Shown: positions 7,902 to 17,294, numbered from the stretch's first letter. The stretch: DNA of 64,000 nucleotides from Bradyrhizobium sp. C9 (GCF_002532045.1 NZ_NWTG01000006.1:124001-188000); one strand, 5' to 3'. Numbers and translations: made by a program. Notes: generated by a model not told the origin, from the sequence alone.

Positions 7902-9227
7902 ATGCTACGGCGCGATGTGACGCGCGGCGTTGCCGGGACCATCCTCCTCAAGGTTGGCAGCGGCGGACTCGCGTTCGCCCTGTTCTCGCTGGCCGCGCGA
8001 GCGATGACGCCTGACGCGTTCGGAGACTTCGCAACCCTGCTCTCCATCGCCCAGATCGGCGCGGTCGTGGGCCTGGTCGGCCAGGAGCTGCTGCTGGTTC
8101 GCTTCCTCAACGAGTACGAGGTGCGCGGTCAGGCCGAGTTCACCAAGGGCGTGCTGCTGTCGAGCCTGAAGTACTCGCTGATCGGGATGCTGATCTCGAT
8201 TGCCGCGATCGCCGCGGTGGCAAGCATTCGCGGCGAATGGTGGCTCTTGATCCTCTCGGTCTCGGCGTTCACCGCCGTCAATGCCGGGCTGATGCTCGGC
8301 AGCCAGATCGCACGATCACTGGTCAGCATCCTGATGGGCGAAGGCAACCGCGAATTCTTCTGGCGGGTTGCCGTTGTCCTGGTGCTGGTCGCAGCGCTGT
8401 TCGGTCATCGCGAGCTCACCCCCGCCGAGCTGTTCACCGTGATGACGGTCGCGATGGCGTTGGGGCTGGTCGTGCAGATCGTGTCGATCGTGCGCGTGCT
8501 GCCGAACCTGCGCTCGGTCACGGCGCGCTTCGAGACATCGCGCTGGAACCGCAGCGCGTTCCGCTTCTGGCTCGCATCGATTCTCGAAGCAGCAAACCAG
8601 TATTTCGACGTCATCCTGGTCTACTGGATGCTGGATCCGGCCACCGCGGGCGTCTATTTCGCCGCCTCGCGCCTGGCGAACATCTTCGCGATGCTTTCCG
8701 CTGCGCTCTACACGTTCGGCGCGCGCCGGCTGCCATCGCTGTATTTCAGCAAGAACCACCGCGAGCTCGAACATACGCTGAAGCTGATGGCCGAGGTGAC
8801 CGCGCTCTGCGTGGTCAGCGGGCTCGTCATCGTCTGGGTCGGCGCTCCCTACCTGCTCGGCCTGTTCGGACCGCATTTCGCCGCGCAGCAGTGGGTATTG
8901 ATCGTGCTCGCGATCGGAACGGCCTTCCAGGCCGCCGGCGGGCCGTCGGCCGCGGTCCTGCAGCTGACCGGGCACGAGCGCGATTATGTTCCTGTGGTCG
9001 CCGCCAACGTGGCATTGCGGCTGGTCGGATTTGTCGTGCTGATCCCCTGGCTCGGCGTGCTCGGGGCGGCGATCTCGGCGACGGCGTCCCTGATGCTCGC
9101 CACCATCGCGCTCAATGTGCTGTGCCGCCGGCGGACCGGCGTCGACCCGTCAATTCTGGTGCTATCGCATCTCTCGTCGTCGAAGGCTGGCGCTTACGCC
9201 GTCCGTGTTGCGGACAGCAAGGATTAG
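7902..9227 (+). CDS. Wzx-like polysaccharide flippase (MOP superfamily)
   Basis: This integral membrane protein of about 441 residues has some 12 hydrophobic segments and the opening VTRGVAGTILLKVGSGGLAF, followed by SLAARAMTPDAFGDFATLLS. This is typical of the oligosaccharide flippase/lipopolysaccharide biosynthesis family. Wzx proteins move undecaprenyl-linked repeat units to the periplasmic face. The frame continues upstream to a TTG at 7839, and a GTG at 7881 is also possible; the ATG at 7902 was chosen because the conserved domain begins directly after it, although no strong ribosome binding site decides the start. It converges with the Wzz-like gene and belongs to the same export locus. 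Confidence 0.87.
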   Translation: MLRRDVTRGVAGTILLKVGSGGLAFALFSLAARAMTPDAFGDFATLLSIAQIGAVVGLVGQELLLVRFLNEYEVRGQAEFTKGVLLSSLKYSLIGMLISIAAIAAVASIRGEWWLLILSVSAFTAVNAGLMLGSQIARSLVSILMGEGNREFFWRVAVVLVLVAALFGHRELTPAELFTVMTVAMALGLVVQIVSIVRVLPNLRSVTARFETSRWNRSAFRFWLASILEAANQYFDVILVYWMLDPATAGVYFAASRLANIFAMLSAALYTFGARRLPSLYFSKNHRELEHTLKLMAEVTALCVVSGLVIVWVGAPYLLGLFGPHFAAQQWVLIVLAIGTAFQAAGGPSAAVLQLTGHERDYVPVVAANVALRLVGFVVLIPWLGVLGAAISATASLMLATIALNVLCRRRTGVDPSILVLSHLSSSKAGAYAVRVADSKD

Positions 9228-9317
9228 AGCGATTTCAAGCGAAAGCCTGTCCCGCACTTGACGCGGGATGGACACCGGTTCGCGTGAAGAAAACGCGTCT
9301 AACAAGAATTCAGAGCT
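9228..9317. repeat. Rhizobial dispersed intergenic repeat between convergent genes
   Basis: The segment GATTTCAAGCGAAAGCCTGT, the hairpin TCCCGC (9250-9255) / GCGGGA (9263-9268) and then ACACCGGTTCGCGTGAAGAA, AACGCGTC and AACAAGAATTCAGAGC form a block that I recognise as a repeat common between genes of Bradyrhizobium and relatives (RIME-like). It fills the gap between two convergent stop codons and may serve as a transcription stop for both. Confidence 0.65.
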
Positions 9318-11429
9318 TCAGCTTGCCAATCCCAGGGCTTCGCGCTGAGAGTTGCTGACCGCGGCATTGCCCGCCACGCGATTGACGACGAGCGCGATCG
9401 GGACCGAACCGAATTTGGACAGATCGGCCCGCGCCTTGCCGATCGCAGCCGGGTTGGCGGCGCCCTCGCGCACCACCAAAATCACCAGGTCGGCGTGGGC
9501 GGCCAGCGCGACCGCGGCCGGCTGCATCGCAAGCGACGATGCATCGACGATAATCAGGCCGAAATCGGCGCGAATGTCGTCCTGCGGATAGGGCGGCGCC
9601 TTGCTGCTGGCGCCCAGCAGTTCGACGACCGACGGCAAATCGGCCTTGATGATCCCCGAGCCTTGCGGCGGAACGACTTCGGTGCGCCTCGTTTCCATTT
9701 CGATCAGGACGCTGAGCATGCCGTTCTTGACGGCGGACCGGTTGAGCGAGCGTGCGACGGTGCTGCCGCCCACACCGGTCTCGACCGACAGCAGCAGCGC
9801 CACCTTGCCGTGCTCACCCGGAAGCTGCTCGATGTTCTCGGTCAGCAGCTGAAGATGCGGGCTGAGATCGGGCTCGGCCGTCGTCGAGATCGGGGTCTGC
9901 CAGACGCTCTTGACCGCATCCGATGACACCATGTTGGGAATGCGGGCCAGCACCGGCAATCCCGGCGGCAGCGCAGATTGCGGCGCGGCCGGAGCCGGCA
10001 CCGGTGCGGGCGTCTCGGTGCGACGAAGCGGCGGAATGCTCTTGATCGGGAGCTGCTTCAGATCGAGGCCGGGAACGGCGAAGATCGCCGTCGACGTCAG
10101 CAGCGAGACGATCGCGAGCGCGACGAGCAGCAGGGGCAATGGCGGCAGCGTTGAACGAATTGGCGGCGTCGCCGGAGAAGCGACCTTGGTCTGCGAGTTC
10201 TGAAGACCGCGCTGCTCGTCGGTCGTCCTGTAGCGCGACAGGAACTGCTCGTAGATATTCTTGTTGGCATCGGCATCGCGCTGCAATTCCTGCAGCTTGA
10301 CGAGCGCCTGGCCGTCGACAAGGATCTGCTGCTCGGCCGCCTTCAACTGGTCTTCGAGCGCCTTCTGCTGGTCGCGCTGTGCCTCGTATTCCGATTTCGC
10401 GGTATCGATGTTCTTCTTGCGCTCGATCTCGATCTGCCGGTTGAGATCGTTCAACTGGCTGAGCGCCATCACGAGGTCGGGATGACGATCGCCGAGCACC
10501 CCGCGCTTCTGCGCAATCTGGTCGTTGAGCGCGGAACGCTGGGCGCGCAGCGCGCTCAGCAGGTCCTGCTTGACCGGCCCATCGACATTGGCCTTCAGGT
10601 CGCGTTGCAACTGCTCATAGCGCGCCTTGGCTTCTTCAGTGCGGGCGCGCGCCGCGGCGACCTGCTGCGTCAGGTCGGTGACGCGCAATTGCTGTGTGGT
10701 GGATTCCTTGCCGGCGTTGACGATCCGGTGCTCGAGCTTGAACTTGGCGACGGCATCTTCCGACGTCCGTAGCCGGTCGTTCAATGTCTTGAGCCGGCTC
10801 TTCAGCCAGTCGGCCGCTTCATCGGTTGCTACGCTGCGCGTCCCGCGCTGGCTGGCGACGAACGCCTCGGCCACCGCATTGGCGTAGTAGGCCGCACGCT
10901 GCGGATTGTTGGACGTGAACGTGATCGCGATCACATAGGTCAATCCGCGCCGGGAAATGTCGAGTCGCTTGCGAAACCGGTCGAGCAGCCGCGTGGTGTC
11001 GGTCGTGCTACCGGAAACGTCGCCGTCCTCGGCGACCTTGAGCTGATCGATCAGCGGTCCGAGAAATCCGTCGGATTTGGCGATCTCGACGTAGCTCTGC
11101 AGCGCTGCGGCATCCTGGCCGATCCCGGGCAGGACGTCCTGGTCTGCGGTGACGCGCTGCTCGCGCGGATCGACGACGACGAGCGCCGTCGCGGCGTAGC
11201 GCGCCGGGATCAACATCAACACAATGACACCGACCGCGAAGATGACCGCAGCGAGCATCAGGATTCGTTGACCCTTCTCGCGGAAAAAGGCCAATACACC
11301 CGGAATGCTAAGCACGCCCTTGGTGGTTTCCGCCGAAGATTGCCCGGCCGGCACGCCGGCAGTTTCCCACGACGCTGCGGGTTCCGTGACTTCGGAACGT
11401 CTCGGGCCTGTGCGGCTACCGAACTTCAT
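9318..11429 (-). CDS. Wzz/GumC-type exopolysaccharide chain-length protein with degenerate kinase domain
   Basis: The 703-residue product has an N-terminal cytoplasmic tail, TM1 near residues 55-75, a long periplasmic region with coiled-coil heptads, a Pro-rich motif (KVASPATPPIRSTLPP) and TM2 near 430-450. The cytoplasmic C-terminus has a BY-kinase-like fold. In bacterial tyrosine autokinases this last domain carries Walker A GxxxxGK[ST] and a C-terminal Tyr cluster. Here the site reads TGVGGST without the Lys, the Walker A' Asp positions read LIEMETR, and the tail ends EALGLAS with no tyrosines. It is therefore probably a chain-length/export co-polymerase without kinase activity. The ATG at 11429 was chosen over the open frame to 11522, which adds a non-conserved 31-residue tail. 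Confidence 0.9.
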   Translation of the reverse strand: MKFGSRTGPRRSEVTEPAASWETAGVPAGQSSAETTKGVLSIPGVLAFFREKGQRILMLAAVIFAVGVIVLMLIPARYAATALVVVDPREQRVTADQDVLPGIGQDAAALQSYVEIAKSDGFLGPLIDQLKVAEDGDVSGSTTDTTRLLDRFRKRLDISRRGLTYVIAITFTSNNPQRAAYYANAVAEAFVASQRGTRSVATDEAADWLKSRLKTLNDRLRTSEDAVAKFKLEHRIVNAGKESTTQQLRVTDLTQQVAAARARTEEAKARYEQLQRDLKANVDGPVKQDLLSALRAQRSALNDQIAQKRGVLGDRHPDLVMALSQLNDLNRQIEIERKKNIDTAKSEYEAQRDQQKALEDQLKAAEQQILVDGQALVKLQELQRDADANKNIYEQFLSRYRTTDEQRGLQNSQTKVASPATPPIRSTLPPLPLLLVALAIVSLLTSTAIFAVPGLDLKQLPIKSIPPLRRTETPAPVPAPAAPQSALPPGLPVLARIPNMVSSDAVKSVWQTPISTTAEPDLSPHLQLLTENIEQLPGEHGKVALLLSVETGVGGSTVARSLNRSAVKNGMLSVLIEMETRRTEVVPPQGSGIIKADLPSVVELLGASSKAPPYPQDDIRADFGLIIVDASSLAMQPAAVALAAHADLVILVVREGAANPAAIGKARADLSKFGSVPIALVVNRVAGNAAVSNSQREALGLAS

Positions 11430-11594
11430 GGGTTCTGACTCGAATTCAACTGACAGTACTGCTCCAACGTAAATATCTATGGTTAATCGCCGGTTACCCC
11501 CTCTTCGCGTTGCCGTAACCAATTAGTTAACGAGCCGGCGGTACCCTATCTGTGAGATAATAGATCTCGATTGCTGACACATGTTGATTGCTAA
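11430..11594. promoter_or_regulatory. Divergent promoter region of Wzz-like and GT4 genes
   Basis: This AT-rich 165-bp gap separates divergent starts. A short inverted repeat GAGAT-AATAG-ATCTC lies at 11554-11568, about 27 nt before the GT4 start, and GTAACC/GGTTAC-like segments lie around 11491-11520. No specific regulator can be assigned. Confidence 0.35.
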
Positions 11595-12896
11595 ATGAGC
11601 AGTAACCTCATCACGCGCTACCCGGTGCACGAGCGCGCTTCGCGTGATAGTTACGCGCGCAAAAATGAAGGGGACGAATCCACTCCTTCAACGGGTGAGG
11701 AATCCGTGCTCCAACACACGCCAAGCACAGAATTGCGCGAGGCATCGACCGCATCGCGCGATCGACCGAACGAGAGCAAGCGAAAGCTGCGCGTCGTCCT
11801 GGTGCAGACCCAGGCCGAGAACGCCGGCGCGCAGGAGATCTCGCGGCTGCTCGGCGCCGGCCTCACCGCGCGCGGCTATGACGTCGCCAACCTGTTCTTC
11901 TTCCGCAAATCAGATTCCTTCGACGAGCCGCCCAATACGTTCTATTGCGCGCAGACCCGTCCGGGAAACCCGGTGGCGCTGCTGCGGATGCTGTGGGCGC
12001 TGGCCGGCCATCTCAGGACCATCAAGCCCGATGTCGTCCTCACTTTCCAGCACTTCGGCAACGTGATCGGCGGAGGCGTGTCGCGCCTCGTCAGCCGCGC
12101 TCCCGTTATCGCCAATCAGGTATCCTCGGCACTGTCGATGAGCATGCCGGTGCGTGCCGCCGACATCATCATGGGTTCGACCGGCTTCTTCCACTGCATC
12201 ACGCTGAACTCGCGGGACATGGAGCGCGAATATGCGCGCTATCCCGCGCCCTATCGATCGCGCATGAAGCACGTCCCGCATGGCTTCGACGACAAGTCGC
12301 ACAGCCTGCCGAAGGACGTTGCGCGGCAGCAGTTCAAGCTGCCGCCGGACCGTACCCTGCTCGGCTGCGCGGCACGGCTGCACCCGCACAAGCGGCTCGA
12401 TGCGGCCATTCGCCTGCTCGCCGCAGATCCATCCTGGCACCTTGCGCTCGCCGGCCAAGGTGCGGATGAAGGGCGGCTGCGATCCCTGGCGGACGAGCTC
12501 GATGTCGCGGGCCGGCTGCACTTCATCGGCGAGATTCCGCCGCGCCAGGTGGCCGATTTTCTGACCTGCCTCGACGTCTTCGTATTTCCGACGCAGGCCG
12601 AAACCTTCGGCCTTGCCGCGGTCGAAGCCGCGAGCGCCGGCATTCCCTGCGTCGTCAACGATCTTCCCGTGCTGCGCGAGGTGCTGTCCTACCAGGGACA
12701 GCCTGCCGCGGTGTTCGTTGACGCGTCGAACGAGGGCGAATTCTCGGCCGCCGTGTCGAAGGTCCTGACCGATCGCGTGTTGAGCGATCAGCTGCGGCAA
12801 AGCGCCGTGGGCCTGAAGTCGCGCTATTCGTTGGATGCCATGATAGAGGAATACGTCCGCATTCTCGGCGACGCTGTGGGGGCGGACGCGCACTAG
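11595..12896 (+). CDS. Glycosyltransferase family 4 (GT-B fold)
   Basis: The 433-residue protein has about 60 poorly conserved N-terminal residues, then the first Rossmann domain (KLRVVLVQTQAENAGAQEIS, with a Gly/Ala-rich loop) and the GT4 donor-binding domain. That domain shows GCAARLHPHKRLDAAI, LALAGQGADEGRL, RLHFIGEI, VFVFPTQAETFGLAAVEA (the E-x7-E motif) and GIPCVVNDLPVLREV. GT4 enzymes are retaining transferases that use nucleotide sugars at the cytoplasmic face. The next gene follows after 15 nt, so the two form an operon in the polysaccharide locus. Sugar specificity is not readable. Confidence 0.9.
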   Translation: MSSNLITRYPVHERASRDSYARKNEGDESTPSTGEESVLQHTPSTELREASTASRDRPNESKRKLRVVLVQTQAENAGAQEISRLLGAGLTARGYDVANLFFFRKSDSFDEPPNTFYCAQTRPGNPVALLRMLWALAGHLRTIKPDVVLTFQHFGNVIGGGVSRLVSRAPVIANQVSSALSMSMPVRAADIIMGSTGFFHCITLNSRDMEREYARYPAPYRSRMKHVPHGFDDKSHSLPKDVARQQFKLPPDRTLLGCAARLHPHKRLDAAIRLLAADPSWHLALAGQGADEGRLRSLADELDVAGRLHFIGEIPPRQVADFLTCLDVFVFPTQAETFGLAAVEAASAGIPCVVNDLPVLREVLSYQGQPAAVFVDASNEGEFSAAVSKVLTDRVLSDQLRQSAVGLKSRYSLDAMIEEYVRILGDAVGADAH

Positions 12897-12911
12897 GAAG
12901 TTGGGCTGGCC

Positions 12912-14468
12912 ATGATTATCGAGTTTCGCTGCGACCGCGCGCAGCCGCGGCTCTGGATGTGCCGCGAGTCGTTGCGCGTCAACGATCAGGATGTTCCCGT
13001 TCAAATCGCCTGGACCACGACGCCGGAGCCTCGACCCGCCGGCCTCGACGTGCTGTTCGAGCTCGAGCGCATCGTCCTGCGCAAGGGCAAGACCGGCGAG
13101 GCCGACCGGCCGAAGGCGATCCCGCAGCGTCCACGCGCCGGCAACCCCGACGTGGTGATCGACTTCACCAGCGCCGCGCGGGATCCGAACTGCTCCGCCA
13201 GGCTCTATCTTCGCCCACGGTTCAACGGGCGCACGGGCGAGAGCGCGATATTTTCGGCCATTCTCGCCGGCGATCTACCGGTGATCGAAATCGTCAATGA
13301 GCTCGACGGCGCGGTGATGGACCGCGGCCATCCCTCCGCGGAAATCGCGGCCGGCCTGAGCGGCGGGCTCGAAACGGTGATGGCACGCACGCTGTCGATG
13401 CTGCCGCCGATATTGTCGGGAGCGCCGCGGCTGGTGCCGCAATTGGCAGCGCCGGTAAACAGTAGCGCAGCGCCAAATCCCGCGCCCTTTGTCGTGCGTG
13501 GTGTCGCGACTTCGATCGCCAAGGAAATCTATCGTCTGTGCTGCTACGCGCCGCATTGGCATATCGGTTGGCGCTTCGCCGGGAATACCGATATCTGGCG
13601 CACCGGCGACCTGTCGGGACCGGCCTGGAACGTGCTCGGCGATCCCGGCAACCACTTCTATGCCGATCCTGTCCCGGTGAAATGGCAGGGCAGGACCTTC
13701 GTGTTCTTCGAGGACCTCGACCACCGCACCGGCAAGGGCATCATTTCCGCGGTCGAATTCGACGGCAGCGGGCCGGTCGGCTCAGTGATGCCCGTGCTGG
13801 AAGAGCCCTGGCATCTGTCCTACCCGTTCCTGATCGAGGATGGCGGCGAGCTCTGGATGATCCCGGAAAGCACCGCCCACCGGGACGTTCCGATCTACAA
13901 ATGCATCCGCTTTCCGGACAAGTGGGAGCGGCACTCGACGCTGCTGTCCGGCCTCGAACTGGCCGATGTAACCGTCACGCAGCATAACGGCCTGTACTAC
14001 ATGTTCGGCGCCTGGCGCGACGGCACCGGCGGCTATTCCGACACGCTCGCGATCTATTACGCCGGGCAATTGCTCGGCCCCTGGCAGCCGCATGCGGCCA
14101 ATCCGATCCTGATGGATCGCGCGACCACGCGGCCGGCCGGCAACTTCGTGACCGTCAATGGAAGACTGTGGCGGCCGGTGCAGGACTGCACCAACGGATA
14201 CGGCGCGGCGCTCGGCCTTGCGGAAGTGCTCGAACTGTCGCCGACGACCTACAAGCAGGCGGTCCGGCATCTGCTCAAGCCCGGGCCGCTATGGAGCGGG
14301 CGCAAGCTGCACACGCTCAACCGGTGCGGCCAGCTCGAGGTGATCGACGGCTCGCGCGTGCAACCGAAGACCACGGCGTTGCTGGCGAGCCTGCGGTCGA
14401 GCGACCGCTCATCGCAATGGGGCTGGCATGGTACGCTGGCGAAGCCGATCGCACGCCGGCTCCACTAG
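12912..14468 (+). CDS. Polysaccharide-locus protein with GINT1-type N-terminal (beta-propeller-like) domain
   Basis: The 518-residue protein has an N-terminal part (1-190) without recognised motifs and a C-terminal part (about 200-510) resembling the N-terminal domain of glucosamine inositolphosphorylceramide transferases. Blades include HFYADPVPVKWQGRTFVFFE, GGELWMIPES, LYYMFGAWRDG and GRLWRPVQDC, a GH43-like five-blade pattern. In other bacteria this domain accompanies formyltransferase or glycosyltransferase modules in surface-glycan clusters. It directly follows the GT4 gene (15-nt gap, GGAAGTTGGG upstream of the ATG) and probably acts on the same glycan, as a transferase or carbohydrate-binding protein. 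The activity itself is unknown. Confidence 0.75.
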   Translation: MIIEFRCDRAQPRLWMCRESLRVNDQDVPVQIAWTTTPEPRPAGLDVLFELERIVLRKGKTGEADRPKAIPQRPRAGNPDVVIDFTSAARDPNCSARLYLRPRFNGRTGESAIFSAILAGDLPVIEIVNELDGAVMDRGHPSAEIAAGLSGGLETVMARTLSMLPPILSGAPRLVPQLAAPVNSSAAPNPAPFVVRGVATSIAKEIYRLCCYAPHWHIGWRFAGNTDIWRTGDLSGPAWNVLGDPGNHFYADPVPVKWQGRTFVFFEDLDHRTGKGIISAVEFDGSGPVGSVMPVLEEPWHLSYPFLIEDGGELWMIPESTAHRDVPIYKCIRFPDKWERHSTLLSGLELADVTVTQHNGLYYMFGAWRDGTGGYSDTLAIYYAGQLLGPWQPHAANPILMDRATTRPAGNFVTVNGRLWRPVQDCTNGYGAALGLAEVLELSPTTYKQAVRHLLKPGPLWSGRKLHTLNRCGQLEVIDGSRVQPKTTALLASLRSSDRSSQWGWHGTLAKPIARRLH

Positions 14469-14488
14469 CGCACAATCGATGTGGCGGC

Positions 14489-15691
14489 TCAGTTCGGCTC
14501 GGCGCTCAGCACGCCGCCGAACTGCTCCCAGGAACTCCCCGTCCAACGCTGCAGCTGAAGCTGCGTATAGGCCATGCTGTTGTCGGGCCCGGTGTTGACC
14601 GTGATGCCCGGCATCAAGGTCGGCAGCACAAGCCCCTTGATGTTGCGCGCCTGCTTCACGATGTTCTCGCGCGACAGGTCATCGCCGCACTGCTTCAGCA
14701 CCTGCTCCAGGATCTGGCCCTGCTGGGTCCCGAACAGATAGTTGCTGTCGCCGATATCGGCGCCCGGAAGATATTTCTCGAAGTGGGCGCGATACCATTT
14801 GATGCCGGGATCGTCGGCCCACTTCTTGTCGTTCGGGTCCTTCGCGATGGTCGCCACGACGACGCCCACCGCCTTGTCCGCGCCGGCCGGCACGATGGTC
14901 GAGGAGACCGAGCTCGACACGTAGTTCACGATGGTGAGCGGCGTCCAGCCGATCTCGCTCGCCTTCTTGATCGCTTGCGCGGCGAATTTCGGCGTGCCGG
15001 CGATCAGGAATGCCTTGGCGCCGGAGGCCTTCAGCGTCACCACGCGGGATTCGATGGTGGGCTCGGTGACCTCATAGGGAGACGTCACAACCTTCTTGTC
15101 GAACTCACCCTTCAGCGTCTCCTTGAACGCAGCCACGAAGTCGCGGCCGAGATCGTCGTTCTGGTAGAGGATTGCGATCTTCGCGTCGGGCGCCGTCTGG
15201 GCGATGTATTTGGCGTAGATCTTTCCTTCGGTGTTGTAGCTCGGCAGCCCGGTGGTCGTGAGCGGAAACTCGGCGAAATTCGCAAACTTGGTCACACCGC
15301 TGACGACGAACAGGTGCGGCACTTTCTTCGCGGTCACGTATTTGATGGTTGCGCCGATGCCGGGCGTGCCCAGCGGGCTGAACAGGAACGCCACCTCGTC
15401 GCTCTCGATCAGCTTGCGGGTCTGCTCCACGGCCTTGGGCGGCGAGTAGGCATCGTCATAGGTGATGAGGTTGATCTTGCGGCCGTTGATGCCGCCGCGA
15501 TCATTGATGGAATGCACGTAGGCGATCAGGCCCTTGCCGGTATTGCTGAGCGGGGACGCCGGGCCGCTGAACGGAAATGTCGCCCCGATCTTGATTTCCG
15601 ATTCCGAGATGCCGGGCGTTTCGGCGCGGACAGGAGCCGCGGCGACGGCCGCGAGCATTGCGATGGATACAGCAAACGTCTTCACAAACAT
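14489..15691 (-). CDS. ABC transporter substrate-binding protein, Leu/Ile/Val-type (Peripla_BP_6)
   Basis: The 400-residue product starts with a clear Sec signal peptide (MFVKTFAVSIAMLAAVAAAP, likely cut after VRA). It continues with IKIGATFPFSGPASPLSNTG, the typical opening of periplasmic branched-chain-amino-acid-type receptors, and later YDDAYSPPKAVEQTRKLIE. Such receptors in catabolic clusters often bind aromatic or other carboxylic acids. The ATG at 15691 has AGGGGGAG upstream. It is the last gene of the leftward operon 26962-14489. No cognate permease or ATPase lies nearby, so it must borrow membrane components from elsewhere. The ligand is probably the substrate of the pathway. Confidence 0.92.
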   Translation of the reverse strand: MFVKTFAVSIAMLAAVAAAPVRAETPGISESEIKIGATFPFSGPASPLSNTGKGLIAYVHSINDRGGINGRKINLITYDDAYSPPKAVEQTRKLIESDEVAFLFSPLGTPGIGATIKYVTAKKVPHLFVVSGVTKFANFAEFPLTTTGLPSYNTEGKIYAKYIAQTAPDAKIAILYQNDDLGRDFVAAFKETLKGEFDKKVVTSPYEVTEPTIESRVVTLKASGAKAFLIAGTPKFAAQAIKKASEIGWTPLTIVNYVSSSVSSTIVPAGADKAVGVVVATIAKDPNDKKWADDPGIKWYRAHFEKYLPGADIGDSNYLFGTQQGQILEQVLKQCGDDLSRENIVKQARNIKGLVLPTLMPGITVNTGPDNSMAYTQLQLQRWTGSSWEQFGGVLSAEPN

Positions 15692-15746
15692 GAACTCCCC
15701 CTGAACTCTTATGAATTTACCGGCGCTTGCGACCGCCGTGCGGCGC

Positions 15747-16448
15747 CTACCAGGCTTCGCCGAACGGCCTGATCTCGACGTTGAACGACCACGCACTGCG
15801 GTCCTGGTGGGCGACGTGCCAAACCTCGTCCGCGATCGAGCGCGGCTTGATGAAGAAGTCGTCCGGCCGCTCTGGCCAGCGCTTGCGCGTCCATTCCAGA
15901 TCGATCACGGCGTCGATCACGAGATAGGCGACGTGGACGCCCTGCGGCCCGAGGTCGCGCGCCATCGCCTCGGCCAGAATCCGCTGCGCCGCCTTGGTCG
16001 GCGCGAACCCCGCGAAACCGGCCTTGCCGCGCAATGCCGAGGTGTTGCCGGTCGCAACGATGGCGCCCCTCCCGGCGCCGATCATCGCCGGGGCAAACCG
16101 CCGCGCCAGATACAACAGGCCCATCGTGTTGACCTGGAAGTTGCGATTGAGAATCTGCGGATCGATCTCGCGGAACGTCCCGAACGCGCCGCCGACAGCG
16201 TTGTGGATCACGACAGCGGGATGGCCGAGATCCCCCTCCACCGCCGACGCCACCGTCTCGACCTGCAAAGGATCGGACACATCGCATCGATAGGCCTTTG
16301 CGCCCGGCAGCTGCTGCTCCAGCGCGGCGAGACGCTCCTCGTTCCTCGCAAGAAGCGCGACGCGATAGCCGCCTTCCGCGAACCTCCTGGCGAGCGCCGA
16401 ACCGGTGCCGGGCCCAACGCCGGATATCAGACAGACGGGTGCGGTCAT
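15747..16448 (-). CDS. Short-chain dehydrogenase/reductase (SDR)
   Basis: This 233-residue SDR has the nucleotide-binding motif CLISGVGPGTGSALARRFAE at its N-terminus and the NNAG-equivalent VVIHNAVGG. Its active-site region is atypical: the usual Ser, then YxxxK, is replaced around GKAGFAGFAPTKAAQRILAE, where the Tyr position reads Phe. The protein ends VEIRPFGEAW, closely resembling the end of the SDR at 23937-24674 (LEIRPFGEKW), so the two are probably paralogs. The ATG at 16448 is preceded by GGAGG. Expected role: oxidation of a hydroxyl intermediate in the CoA pathway, or non-catalytic if the Tyr is really absent. Confidence 0.88.
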   Translation of the reverse strand: MTAPVCLISGVGPGTGSALARRFAEGGYRVALLARNEERLAALEQQLPGAKAYRCDVSDPLQVETVASAVEGDLGHPAVVIHNAVGGAFGTFREIDPQILNRNFQVNTMGLLYLARRFAPAMIGAGRGAIVATGNTSALRGKAGFAGFAPTKAAQRILAEAMARDLGPQGVHVAYLVIDAVIDLEWTRKRWPERPDDFFIKPRSIADEVWHVAHQDRSAWSFNVEIRPFGEAW

Positions 16449-16487
16449 GCAGTCAATCCTCCGCGTTGCAGCCAACAATTTTCAAGA

Positions 16488-17294
16488 TCAGGCGGCCGCC
16501 TTCGACCGCAGCTTCTCGACATAAGGCTTGAGGTCCGGCCTGATGTGCTCGTGCTCGACCAGCCGGGCGAAGTGCGCGAACATCAGGGGATACGCATCCT
16601 GCACCCCCAGATGCAGGATCTTGTCCAACCCCTGCTTCTGCAGCTGCTCGGCCCGCCCATGCTCGTTCATGAACAGCGCAAGCTCGGCTGCCAGGCAGAT
16701 GTCGGCAATCGAGATGCCGTCCCCGACCAGCGCCTCTCGCCGTGGCGACAGTGCCTGCTCGATCCCCGAGGCATAGATCGCGAACGCATCCCTGGCGCGG
16801 GCATGAATCGCGGCGTCGACCGTGCCGCCCGACAGCGCGAGCAGATAGATCTGCGTGTCCCGCGCGAACACCAGGCTGACATCCAGAAAGCTGTCGATCC
16901 TCGACGCCTCATAGGCGTCACGTCCATAGAGCGGGAACGCCGCCTCGCCGAGCCGCGCCACCGCGCGCATGATGCTGTTCGATTCGAAGATCCCGACCTT
17001 GCCGTCGGCGCCGAACGCGGCCGGCACATTGCCGAACGGCTGCGCCGCCATGAACGCATCGGTCTTGAACAGCTGCGCGCCGGTCAGTCCGACCCGGCCG
17101 GTCCGCGCCAATGACGACAGCGAGGCGCGTTCCTGCTCGGTAAGAGGATGGGCATCGTAATCCCACAGCCAGTCGCGCAACTCCTTGCCGGAGGCGCCTC
17201 TGACCTCGACGTCGATGCCGCAGAACCGCGCGGCAATGGTTGCCTTCCAGACCCGCGGGTTCGGCAGATAGGAGAAGATACGCAAGGCCGCCAT
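16488..17294 (-). CDS. Glutathione S-transferase family protein
   Basis: The 268-residue protein opens with a thioredoxin-like GST domain (LRIFSYLPNPRVWKATIAAR), resembling the EF1B-gamma-like GST subgroup. GKVGIFESNSIMRAVARLGE supplies the cis-Pro/ES glutathione-binding region, and an all-helical C-terminal domain follows. GSTs in degradation operons often open epoxides, isomerise intermediates or remove reactive side products. The ATG at 17294 has GGAG upstream, and the gene follows the iron-dependent dehydrogenase gene by 26 nt. The presence of both a GST and a kappa-type isomerase at 26324 suggests glutathione chemistry in the pathway. Confidence 0.9.
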   Translation of the reverse strand: MAALRIFSYLPNPRVWKATIAARFCGIDVEVRGASGKELRDWLWDYDAHPLTEQERASLSSLARTGRVGLTGAQLFKTDAFMAAQPFGNVPAAFGADGKVGIFESNSIMRAVARLGEAAFPLYGRDAYEASRIDSFLDVSLVFARDTQIYLLALSGGTVDAAIHARARDAFAIYASGIEQALSPRREALVGDGISIADICLAAELALFMNEHGRAEQLQKQGLDKILHLGVQDAYPLMFAHFARLVEHEHIRPDLKPYVEKLRSKAAA

